Part shown: positions 34,417 to 42,213 of the stretch, one piece after another | How positions within the stretch are numbered: the first letter of the stretch is position 1 | Layout: each line of letters starts with the position of its first letter | From: Elusimicrobiota bacterium | GTDB lineage: Bacteria; Elusimicrobiota; Elusimicrobia; UBA1565; UBA9628 | Assembly: GCA_003452935.1 (NCBI GenBank) | Contig: DMMY01000006.1 | Span: 1 to 64,000, forward strand | Reading direction: 5' to 3' | DNA: 64,000 bases | Notes under the pieces: generated by a model | What the model saw: only the letters and a program-made list of their open reading frames with translations | The model's database searches: none | Told to the model about the DNA's origin: nothing | Made by a program: the position numbers and the translations under genes

Positions 34417-35303
34417 CAACGAGCCGAACCCCGGACTCCCAGGAGCCGGACCAAATCCTCATCCCAGGGCCGATCCGTATAGGAAGTAATAAATGAAACC
34501 GCCGCGCTGTTGAACCCCGCCTCGTAAAGCCGCTGCTGCCTGGCAAAAGCGCCGCGATAACCTGCCCTCAGCGCCGAGGCGTCGCAGTAGAGGCGGCTGG
34601 AATCCTCAAGGCTCTCGAACACGGTCGGTCCGTCGAAAGGAAAGTCGCGCTCAGCCGGGTCCAGAACCTGCAGCACCATGAGTTCATGCCTGCGTGCCTG
34701 CAAGGCACTTGCGACTTTGAGGACCGCCTCCGGCTCGCCCAGGAGATCCGAGACCAGGATGATCAGGGACCGGCGCTTGACGCGGCCGACGGCCATCTCC
34801 AAGGCATGGGCCAGCCGAGTCTCTGCGCCGGGCCGGCGGCGGTCCATGACCGAATCCAGCACCTCAAGCTGCCCGAAGCTGGTGCGCGACGGGACGAAAT
34901 CCCGCGGTTCGGTATCGAAGCAGACCAAGCCCACGCTGTCGCCGCCCGCCAGGACGAGATAGGACAGCGCCATGGCCAGACGGCAGGCATTGTCCCATTT
35001 GGACGGCCGGCCGCCCGCCGAGAAAGCCATGGATCCGGACGCGTCGAGAATCAGCGTGCTGGTGAAGATGTTCTCGGACTGGTACTCGCGCACGTAGAAG
35101 CGCTCCTGGCGCGCGAAAACCTTCCAGTCCAGGGACTTGACCTCGTCGCCCGGGACATAGGCCCGGTGCTGGGCGAAATCGTGGGAAAGACCCTTGGCCG
35201 CGCTGCGGTGCCGGCCCGTGACGTGGCCCTCGGCCGATATGCGGCGCAATTCCAGGCTGAAATTGCGCAGCTTGGCCAGGGCTACTGGGTCGAGGTAGCG
35301 CAT
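34416..35303 (-). CDS. DUF58 domain protein
   Basis: The protein has 295 residues and is soluble. The DUF58 core has G-D-E-V-K-S-L-D-W-K-V-F-A-R near residue 52 and Y-V-R-E-Y-Q-S-E-N. A VWA-type metal site follows as D-A-S-G-S-M. DUF58 proteins are near-constant partners of MoxR AAA+ ATPases. They are thought to work with membrane VWA proteins in cofactor insertion, folding or envelope stress functions. Here the gene lies 34 bases after moxR and overlaps the BatA/VWA gene, so the three are probably made together. Confidence 0.9.
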   Translation of the reverse strand: MRYLDPVALAKLRNFSLELRRISAEGHVTGRHRSAAKGLSHDFAQHRAYVPGDEVKSLDWKVFARQERFYVREYQSENIFTSTLILDASGSMAFSAGGRPSKWDNACRLAMALSYLVLAGGDSVGLVCFDTEPRDFVPSRTSFGQLEVLDSVMDRRRPGAETRLAHALEMAVGRVKRRSLIILVSDLLGEPEAVLKVASALQARRHELMVLQVLDPAERDFPFDGPTVFESLEDSSRLYCDASALRAGYRGAFARQQRLYEAGFNSAAVSFITSYTDRPWDEDLVRLLGVRGSAR

Positions 35304-35337
35304 GTCGCGAAGTTGAGCATCTTAACAATGGGCGCGG

Positions 35338-36330
<993 letters not shown>

Positions 36331-36332
36331 GC

Positions 36333-37421
36333 TTAGAGGCCTCGATTGCGCCACCAGAACCAGGCCGCGACGGCCAGGAGCAGGGCGAGAATAAGCGTGC
36401 TGGTCCAGGGAGACAGAAAATCGAGGCCCGCAGACACGGGCAATCGGGGCGAGGCGGCCACCAGCTTGGGCGACGCCGAAGGGCCCAGGGACAAATTGCC
36501 CAGCAGCTTGGTCGCCAGCTCCGGAGCTTTCGCGCCTCGGGCAGTGATGGAATAGCCCCAGTAGCCCCAGGGCATGTAGCCGGCCAGAAACAGGTTCTCT
36601 CCGGAAGCGTCGGCGAATCGAGCCCACGCGTAAATAAAATCCGGACCAGCCGAGGTGAGAATGGCGCCCAGGGGCGTCAGGCTCTTGGGGTCTATTCCCT
36701 CGATCGAGAGGACGGTGCTCTTGACGATGTCCGGCTGCTTCTTGACCGGAGTGCCGTCATCATCGAGTTTCATGACCAGGAATTCGGCGCCCGAAGCTTC
36801 AAAACCGGCCACGTACCCGGTCTGGCGCTCGCGCTGGCTCAGGACACGAGAGCGCACACCCGGCGGCAAAAGGAAGGTCAGCTGCCCGTCGAGGCTCGTA
36901 ACGGACGGCGAGTCTCCGTCGACCGGAACGCCGGTAGGCCTGAGCGAACCCAGGATGGAAGGCAACAAGGTATCAGGGACGGCGCTGACCAAGGTGCCCA
37001 GCATATAGACTCCGCCCATTTCCATGACGGCCAAAGCCAAACGGGGCTTTTCATCGAGATTGGCCCGGATAAAGTAGACGGTCAGACCGTTGCCGTAAGT
37101 CGCGGCCTCCAGGTTGGAGGCCAGCTTGAACTTGAGGCTAGCGCGCTCGCCGACGTTGGAGAGCACGCCGGTCAGCAGAGTCCGCACGGCCGCGCGGTTC
37201 TCCAAACTGACCGGAGCGATGCGCGCCAGGACGAAAGAACTCTTCTCCGGCCCCTTGAGCGCCAGCACCAAGCTAGGATTCTTTTCCGCCGACTCCGCGA
37301 GGCTCCAGCCCGGAGGAGGCTCAATGACGAACGGCGCGGGGACCGGCTTCGCGTCCGCCGCCGCACCTTGGGGGACGGCTCCGCAAAGAGCCAAGCACAA
37401 CGCGCACGCGCCCAAAAACAT
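36333..37421 (-). CDS. Exported protein of unknown function, one C-terminal membrane anchor
   Basis: The protein has 362 residues. A cleavable signal peptide (~1-22) is followed by two similar alpha/beta-looking segments (~30-160 and ~175-320). Each starts with a P-P-G motif, which suggests an internal duplication. A C-terminal membrane helix (~335-355) is followed by a short basic end. No recognised catalytic motif is present. It is the first gene of the MoxR operon (moxR follows after two bases), so it may be the envelope sensor or client of that system. The REP-like palindrome lies directly upstream. Confidence 0.75.
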   Translation of the reverse strand: MFLGACALCLALCGAVPQGAAADAKPVPAPFVIEPPPGWSLAESAEKNPSLVLALKGPEKSSFVLARIAPVSLENRAAVRTLLTGVLSNVGERASLKFKLASNLEAATYGNGLTVYFIRANLDEKPRLALAVMEMGGVYMLGTLVSAVPDTLLPSILGSLRPTGVPVDGDSPSVTSLDGQLTFLLPPGVRSRVLSQRERQTGYVAGFEASGAEFLVMKLDDDGTPVKKQPDIVKSTVLSIEGIDPKSLTPLGAILTSAGPDFIYAWARFADASGENLFLAGYMPWGYWGYSITARGAKAPELATKLLGNLSLGPSASPKLVAASPRLPVSAGLDFLSPWTSTLILALLLAVAAWFWWRNRGL

Positions 37422-37441
37422 GGCATTTCAGTTTATCAAAT

Positions 37442-37522
37442 ATGGGGTCAGGTCTTGAAATTTGACAAATTTGACAAATCGGCCTCGAATGTCAAATGTC
37501 AATTGTCAAGACCTGACCCCAT
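37442..37522. repeat. REP/MITE-like imperfect palindrome
   Basis: Perfect 17-base arms ATGGGGTCAGGTCTTGA (37442-37458) and TCAAGACCTGACCCCAT (37506-37522) flank inner, partly matching TTTGACA/TGTCAAA copies. The whole 81 bases can fold into one long hairpin. Short palindromes of this look are spread by REP-associated transposases in other genomes. No transposase lies nearby, and no second copy was noticed in the window. Confidence 0.75.
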
Positions 37523-37532
37523 TTGACATAAT
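37503..37532 (+). promoter_or_regulatory. Promoter of the ExbB/ExbD/TonB-like operon, leaderless, overlapping the palindrome
   Basis: TTGTCA (37503-37508), an 18-base spacer and CATAAT (37527-37532). The -10 ends six bases before ATG 37539. The -35 and most of the spacer lie inside the right arm of the REP-like element. Confidence 0.65.
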
Positions 37533-37538
37533 TAGATT

Positions 37539-38165
37539 ATGAATTTTCATGTGAACGTTAAGGATATACTTATCGCCGGGGGGGCGACTCTCTGGCTTCT
37601 TATCGCGCTCTCCGTCTATTCCATCGCCTTGATGTGGCAGCGCTGGCGCTTTATCAAGCTCACGACAACAGGGCTGCCGGATTTGATCCAAAAGCTGCGT
37701 CAACTGCTCAGCTCCGGCGGCCTCAACGAAGCGGTCAGGCTTTGCCAGGCTCACAAAGGCTTGGCCGGCCCTATTCTTATCGCCAGCCTGACGGGCTCGC
37801 CCAACCGCGACGACCGCAAGCGCGCCATCGAGCGCGCCATCAACCAAGCCGTGGCCAGTCTCCAGAAAGGAACCACGTTGCTCGGAACCATCGCCACAGT
37901 GGCTCCCTTCATCGGCCTGTTCGGAACCGTGGTCGGCGTCATGCGCGCCTTCCGGGACCTGGCCAGCGCCGCCGGAGCCGGGCCGGGCGTCGTGGCCATC
38001 GGAATCTCAGAGGCCTTGGTCTGCACGGCGGCCGGGCTTTTCGTGGCGATTCCGGCGGTGGCGGCATACAATTATTTCAATCACCAGGCCTCCCGCTTCG
38101 GCGAGGAGATGGCCTGGGTCTCGGATGAGGTGCTCGACAGCCTGACGGAGAGAGCTCGCCGATGA
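37539..38165 (+). CDS. ExbB/TolQ/MotA-type proton channel subunit
   Basis: The protein has 208 residues. Three membrane helices lie at ~10-30, ~110-135 and ~150-175. The third region has the family A-I-G-I-S-E-A-L-V-x-T-A-A-G-L-x-V-A-I-P-x-V-x-x-Y-N pattern, and helix 2 has A-P-F-I-G-L-F-G-T-V-x-G-V-M. With ExbD it forms a proton-driven stator that energises a TonB or TolA-like rod. Its ATG lies six bases after the -10 box and has no ribosome site. The stop overlaps exbD (ATGA). Confidence 0.93.
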   Translation: MNFHVNVKDILIAGGATLWLLIALSVYSIALMWQRWRFIKLTTTGLPDLIQKLRQLLSSGGLNEAVRLCQAHKGLAGPILIASLTGSPNRDDRKRAIERAINQAVASLQKGTTLLGTIATVAPFIGLFGTVVGVMRAFRDLASAAGAGPGVVAIGISEALVCTAAGLFVAIPAVAAYNYFNHQASRFGEEMAWVSDEVLDSLTERARR

Positions 38166-38578
38166 ACGGGCCGAAGCCTAAACGGGTTTTCGCGGAGATG
38201 AACCTCATCCCGCTTATCGACATCTCCCTGATCCTCGTCATCATTTTCATGGTGCTCACGCCCATCCTGGTGCAGTCCCAGCTTACCGTCAAACTGCCCA
38301 AGGCCTCATCCGGAGCCCCGGCGGCCGCCGACACGACGGTGAACGTCCAGATCAGCCGCGGCGGCGCCGTGGTGGTCGACGGCCAGCCTATCAAGTGGGA
38401 CAAACTCGAGCGCGAGCTGACCCTGCGCCTGCCCAAATCCGCGCAGAAGACGCTGCTCGTCCAGGCCGACCGCAGCGTCGCCGTCGAAAAGGTGGTGACG
38501 GTGCTCGACGTGGCCAAACGCCTGGGCGTGGGCAAACTCGGCATCGGGGTCTCCGCCGAGGGCGCGGACCAGCCGTGA
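38162..38578 (+). CDS. ExbD/TolR biopolymer transport protein
   Basis: The protein has 138 residues. One N-terminal membrane helix (~15-38) has N-L-I-P-L-I-D-I-S-L-I-L, in which the aspartate is the essential protonatable residue of the family. A periplasmic domain (~45-135) has V-V-V-D-G-x-x-I and L-V-Q-A-D-R-S-V. It partners the upstream ExbB/TolQ protein. ATG 38162 overlaps the upstream stop, and the TGA end overlaps the GTG start of the next gene. Confidence 0.93.
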   Translation: MNGPKPKRVFAEMNLIPLIDISLILVIIFMVLTPILVQSQLTVKLPKASSGAPAAADTTVNVQISRGGAVVVDGQPIKWDKLERELTLRLPKSAQKTLLVQADRSVAVEKVVTVLDVAKRLGVGKLGIGVSAEGADQP

Positions 38579-39273
38579 ACCCCGGACCAGGCCATCGCGC
38601 CGACGGCAACCTAAACCCTTATCTGACCTATTCTCTGGTCCTGCATTTGGCGGGCGCGGGCCTGTTCATTTTCCTCTCCCGATCGGCGGGGCTCAAGGCC
38701 ACTCCCGTCTACATGATCGATTTCGTGGGGCCCTCGGCGACCGTCATCAGCAGCCCGGCGCAGTCCGAAGCCAGCAAGGGCGGATCGGCTGCGTCCTCGC
38801 CGCAGCCTCAGACGGAAGTCGATGAATTCTCGACGTCGCGCAGGCAAAAAGGCGCGCCTCTGCCCAGGCCCAGCCTCCTTCGCGGCTGGCGAGAGACCCA
38901 TGCCGCGCCGGAACCAGCGCCGGCGGCTCAGGCGTCCGCGGCCGGGGCTCCGGCATCAGGAGCTCCAGGCCAAGCCGGCATCGCCACGGACCTGCCTAAT
39001 TTCCCGTATCCCTGGTACATCAGCCAACTGCGTCAAAGCCTCTGGACCCAATGGTCCAGCCGCATGCCCAAGGAAACCGGAGTCTGCGTGGTGGTCTTCA
39101 CGCTCCTGCCCAACGGCGGACTGGTCGATCTGCGAACCGAGGACAGTTCCGGGGATTCGGCGTTCGACCTAATCGCCATGAGCGCCGTTCATGACGCCGC
39201 TCCCTTTCCGCCCCTGCCGCGGGGCTTCCGGGAGCCGTTCCTCAAGATACACGTCACGTTCAAGACGCTTTAA
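38575..39273 (+). CDS. TonB/TolA-like energy-transducing protein
   Basis: The protein has 232 residues. A short cytoplasmic start is followed by a membrane helix (~14-32), a Pro/Ala/Ser-rich periplasmic linker (~45-140) and a C-terminal TonB-type domain (~145-230). That domain has P-Y-P-W-Y-I-S-Q-L-R-x-S-L-W, G-x-C-V-V-V-F-T-L-L-P-N-G-G-L and A-A-P-F-P-P-L-P. The start is GTG 38575, overlapping the exbD stop. The layout matches a TonB or TolA rod driven by the preceding stator. No receptor or Pal gene is adjacent, so the outer-membrane partner is unknown. Confidence 0.85.
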   Translation: MNPGPGHRADGNLNPYLTYSLVLHLAGAGLFIFLSRSAGLKATPVYMIDFVGPSATVISSPAQSEASKGGSAASSPQPQTEVDEFSTSRRQKGAPLPRPSLLRGWRETHAAPEPAPAAQASAAGAPASGAPGQAGIATDLPNFPYPWYISQLRQSLWTQWSSRMPKETGVCVVVFTLLPNGGLVDLRTEDSSGDSAFDLIAMSAVHDAAPFPPLPRGFREPFLKIHVTFKTL

Positions 39274-39278
39274 GCCGG

Positions 39279-41495
39279 CTACTTGATCGGCGTGGCCTTG
39301 GGTCCCCGCTGCTCCTTGCTGAAGAAAAGCCACGGGGCGACCAAGCGGACGATCCCCAGAACCGAGGTCGCGATGCCCGCGATAAGCAGGGAAGTGGCTA
39401 TGGGAATGCCGCCGAGAACGAATCCATAGACGTACGTCGAGATGATGGCGACTATAATGCCCATGAGCGATTGGGCGGCGAGTATCTTATTGATCTTGCC
39501 CTTAGCCTCCGGAGAATCCTCAGGTTTATCCGAATAGGACCCAAGGGTCTTTTGATAGAAACCGGTGGTGGCGAGCTCAGAGAAAACGGCCATGAACGCC
39601 TGGAAAGCGTAAAGTCCCAAAACGACCCACAAGGAAGGAGAAAAAATCATCAGCCAAAAAAGCGGGGCCTCGAGCGCCGCCATCACATAGAAAGGGATAG
39701 TGAGAGACTCCTCGCTTTTAAATCCCAACGTTATCAGGAGCCGGCGCAAGGGTTTGCTGACCAGACTGCCCAACATTCTGCCTAACTGCGTGCCCGCTGA
39801 CATAAGCGCAAAGTAACCCATGGGCGTCTTGGTCAAGGCGTCCAAAAACCACCCCAGGCCCGGAATCCTCATGACCGCGCCCAGCGCGCCGGGGTTGGCG
39901 GCTACCACCCCCTTGACGTATTCGGGCAGGATGTTGAAAATGAGAGGATCTGCGAACAATCCCGCGATCAGAGACAGGATCAGCATGGTGCGTAGAAACC
40001 GATCCTTGAGCACCAGGCCCAGCCCCTGTCGGAAAGAAAACCACAAATTCTTGAACGTCCGGCCCAAGGACAAGGGAGCGGTCGTTTGCCCAGAAGGGAT
40101 TGACTGCGTCAGCGCCGCCGACGATCCGGCGGCCGCCTCCCGGCTATTCTTTTTTCCTATAAGACCGACCGTCGCGAAAATAAGGCCGGCCAAGCCGCAA
40201 ACCAAGGCATAGATGCCGTAAATGATCGCTCCGCTAGGACTTGCCTTCCCGAAAAGATTCTTGACGCGCGCGATCTGGCCGCCCAGCAGGGGTCCGAAAA
40301 TAGACAGGATCGCGGTCGCGACGGTCATATAGGAATTAGCCTTATTTCGTTCTTCCTGGGTCACCTCCGGATCCCCCATGATCCGGGTCGTGGACGCGCC
40401 CTCGGAGGTCACGGAAACCCCTTGAAAATAGGAGTGGACCGCGATGAGGCCGTAAAGCGCCAGAAATGACGTCCCGACGGAAAAAAACCCGGAGGCAAAG
40501 AACAGGGTCGGGATGAGCGTCAGCACGCCGGCACGGATGAGGTAGGAGCGCACCAGCCACTTCTTGGGACCGCCGTCTGCGCTTCGGGAGAAGAGCGGAG
40601 CCGTGGCGTAGCTGAAGGCCTGCGCGGTCCAATGCGCGATACGGGCCAGACTGCGGTTCTCTCTCACCAGGGCGCTGATCGCCCCGGCGTTGCCGGCGCG
40701 CGGGTCATGATTCTCGCGCAAGGTGTTTTCAGCCAGGCCTGAAATATAGTACGGCAGGCCGAAGATGTACATCTTGAAGCCGAACAGGAAGGTGACGGAG
40801 CCGGCAAGATATCTCCAGAAAGCCCGATTTCTCTCGGGATTCTTAAAAACCTCGCCGAATGATCCTTTGTTTTTTTCCGAGGCCGTATCCGGCGAGAGGG
40901 AAGCGGCCGGCCGCGGCCCGGGGGCCGCGGCCGGCCGTAGCGGCGCCAAACCCCCGGCCTTCGGATAAACTGCGACCGACGCAGCAGGCGGCTCGTCGCT
41001 GGATATGACGCGCCGCTCACCGGTCAGGATCGCGAATTGGGCGTCAGCCGAACCCCGGGCATTGTCAGGAGAAGCCCGATGGAGTCCTTCGACGGCCCGA
41101 CCCACCTCCGGCGAGGAAAGAACGGCCAGCGCCTGCGATACCGGAAGTTCCGCGGGCGCCGGTACCGGCGATTCCGGATTTGCAGGCGAAACCGACGGAT
41201 CAAGAGCGGCGAAGGCCGGAACGGCAGGGATAGAGACTCGTCCGCTTCCGACGAGGGGGGAAGGCGCAAGTGAAAAGTTCGCCCCGCCACGCAGGGGCAG
41301 GGCCCCCAATGACAAGCTGCCGGAGGCGACGCGAAAGACGCGGGCCGAAGCACCCGCGCCCGCAGTTGCGCCGGAGGAAACGGCTCCGGAGCGCGACTGC
41401 GCAACCTGGACCCCAGCCAGAGCGGACTGCGCCGCGATGAGCTGCGCCAAGAAAAGACACAGGCCCCTGCTTGCGCATCTCCCAAAAAGCTTCAC
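39279..41495 (-). CDS. MFS-type transporter with a long secreted N-terminal extension
   Basis: The protein has 738 residues. Residues 1-27 form a signal peptide with an A-x-A end. About 190 residues follow that are Ala/Pro/Ser-rich and lack hydrophobic helices. A major-facilitator fold then begins near residue 228, with roughly 12 helices and a central soluble loop at ~440-475. The substrate is unknown. A cleavable signal plus extracytoplasmic extension before an MFS domain is unusual. The start is GTG 41495, supported by TATAAT ending six bases upstream and by the signal peptide. It converges on the TonB-like gene with five bases between the stops. Confidence 0.8.
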   Translation of the reverse strand: MKLFGRCASRGLCLFLAQLIAAQSALAGVQVAQSRSGAVSSGATAGAGASARVFRVASGSLSLGALPLRGGANFSLAPSPLVGSGRVSIPAVPAFAALDPSVSPANPESPVPAPAELPVSQALAVLSSPEVGRAVEGLHRASPDNARGSADAQFAILTGERRVISSDEPPAASVAVYPKAGGLAPLRPAAAPGPRPAASLSPDTASEKNKGSFGEVFKNPERNRAFWRYLAGSVTFLFGFKMYIFGLPYYISGLAENTLRENHDPRAGNAGAISALVRENRSLARIAHWTAQAFSYATAPLFSRSADGGPKKWLVRSYLIRAGVLTLIPTLFFASGFFSVGTSFLALYGLIAVHSYFQGVSVTSEGASTTRIMGDPEVTQEERNKANSYMTVATAILSIFGPLLGGQIARVKNLFGKASPSGAIIYGIYALVCGLAGLIFATVGLIGKKNSREAAAGSSAALTQSIPSGQTTAPLSLGRTFKNLWFSFRQGLGLVLKDRFLRTMLILSLIAGLFADPLIFNILPEYVKGVVAANPGALGAVMRIPGLGWFLDALTKTPMGYFALMSAGTQLGRMLGSLVSKPLRRLLITLGFKSEESLTIPFYVMAALEAPLFWLMIFSPSLWVVLGLYAFQAFMAVFSELATTGFYQKTLGSYSDKPEDSPEAKGKINKILAAQSLMGIIVAIISTYVYGFVLGGIPIATSLLIAGIATSVLGIVRLVAPWLFFSKEQRGPKATPIK

Positions 41496-41501
41496 GCCGG
41501 C

Positions 41502-41507
41502 ATTATA
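41502..41507 (-). promoter_or_regulatory. -10 box of the MFS gene, leaderless with GTG start
   Basis: TATAAT on the minus strand ends exactly six bases before GTG 41495. No convincing -35 was found, so a weak or activator-dependent promoter is possible. Confidence 0.6.
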
Positions 41508-41591
41508 TGTAAGCTGTCTTGATCGCCTAGAGGCCCTTGGACCTAATAACGAGCCGCCATTGGCCCCACAATAAGGTAGGTCTTTGGACCC

Positions 41592-42011
41592 TTAGGACAC
41601 TCGCCAGGGCCGATATTCGCTGTTCTGCTCTTCCTTGGAATGAGAAGGCTCATCAAGCAGCCGTTTGACCTCGGCCCGGAGGCCGCCGAAATCAAAAGGC
41701 TTGGTGATATAGGCGGTGGCGCCCAGATCCAGAGCCTGCATGGCCAGCTTGAGATCGGTCTGCGCCGTCAGCATGAGCACGCGCAATGCCGGCCATTTTT
41801 CACGCACGTTCTTGAGCATTTCCAGACCGCTCATTCCGGGCATGGCCACGTCGAGCAGGACCAAATTCACCTTGGCGGAAGAAAGTATCTTCATTCCGGA
41901 ATCCCCGTCAGGGGCTTCCAGGATTTCGTAATTCTGGCCCAAAAGGATGACCAGGCCCCCGCGAAGATCAGGGTCATCATCCACGATAAGGACTTTCTTC
42001 TTATCCGCCAT
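41592..42011 (-). CDS. Stand-alone CheY-like response regulator
   Basis: The protein has 139 residues and consists of a receiver domain only. Acidic pocket D11-D12-D13, phosphoacceptor Asp54 in L-L-D-V-A-M-P-G, a conserved Thr in M-L-T-A-Q and lysine in I-T-K-P-F-D are all present. The last ~15 residues are a hydrophilic tail. ATG 42011 is preferred because TATAAT ends seven bases before it; an in-frame ATG nine bases earlier would overlap that box. The cognate kinase is unknown; two orphan hybrid kinases occur elsewhere in the window. Confidence 0.92.
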   Translation of the reverse strand: MADKKKVLIVDDDPDLRGGLVILLGQNYEILEAPDGDSGMKILSSAKVNLVLLDVAMPGMSGLEMLKNVREKWPALRVLMLTAQTDLKLAMQALDLGATAYITKPFDFGGLRAEVKRLLDEPSHSKEEQNSEYRPWRVS

Positions 42012-42018
42012 CAACTTC

Positions 42019-42024
42019 ATTATA
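42019..42024 (-). promoter_or_regulatory. -10 box of the CheY-like gene, leaderless
   Basis: TATAAT on the minus strand ends seven bases before ATG 42011. No clear -35 is seen. Confidence 0.55.
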
Positions 42025-42094
42025 CAATAACGAGCCCCGTGGCGGCGGCCGATAAATTTTGTACAATAGCTTTCCGTTTTTGAATTTCGCGCAT

Positions 42095-42170
42095 GGGCGG
42101 ATAGCTCATTTGGCAGAGCGCCGTGCTGATAACACGGAGGTGCCGGGTTCGAATCCCGGTCCGCCCACCA
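42095..42170 (+). tRNA. tRNA-Ile (GAT)
   Basis: A 76-base cloverleaf. The acceptor GGGCGGA pairs fully with TCCGCCC, and a discriminator A and an encoded CCA follow. The anticodon arm CGTGCTGATAACACG gives the loop CTGATAA and anticodon GAT. The T arm CCGGGTTCGAATCCCGG is perfect. It reads AUC/AUU isoleucine codons. It lies 39 bases upstream of ileS on the same strand. A TACAAT box at 42062-42067 may be its promoter. Confidence 0.96.
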
Positions 42171-42180
42171 CTTTTTTAAA

Positions 42181-42213
42181 ATGCCGCGCAAACAGCCGTT
42201 CTTGATTCCATGA
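42181..42213 (+). CDS. Candidate 10-codon mini-ORF coupled to ileS
   Basis: An ATG ten bases after the tRNA 3' end opens a 10-codon frame (M-P-R-K-Q-P-F-L-I-P). Its TGA overlaps the ileS ATG as ATGA. If the tRNA is cut out of a shared transcript, this AUG would lie close to the new 5' end. It may serve as a ribosome-loading or regulatory uORF. It could also be chance. Confidence 0.35.
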   Translation: MPRKQPFLIP

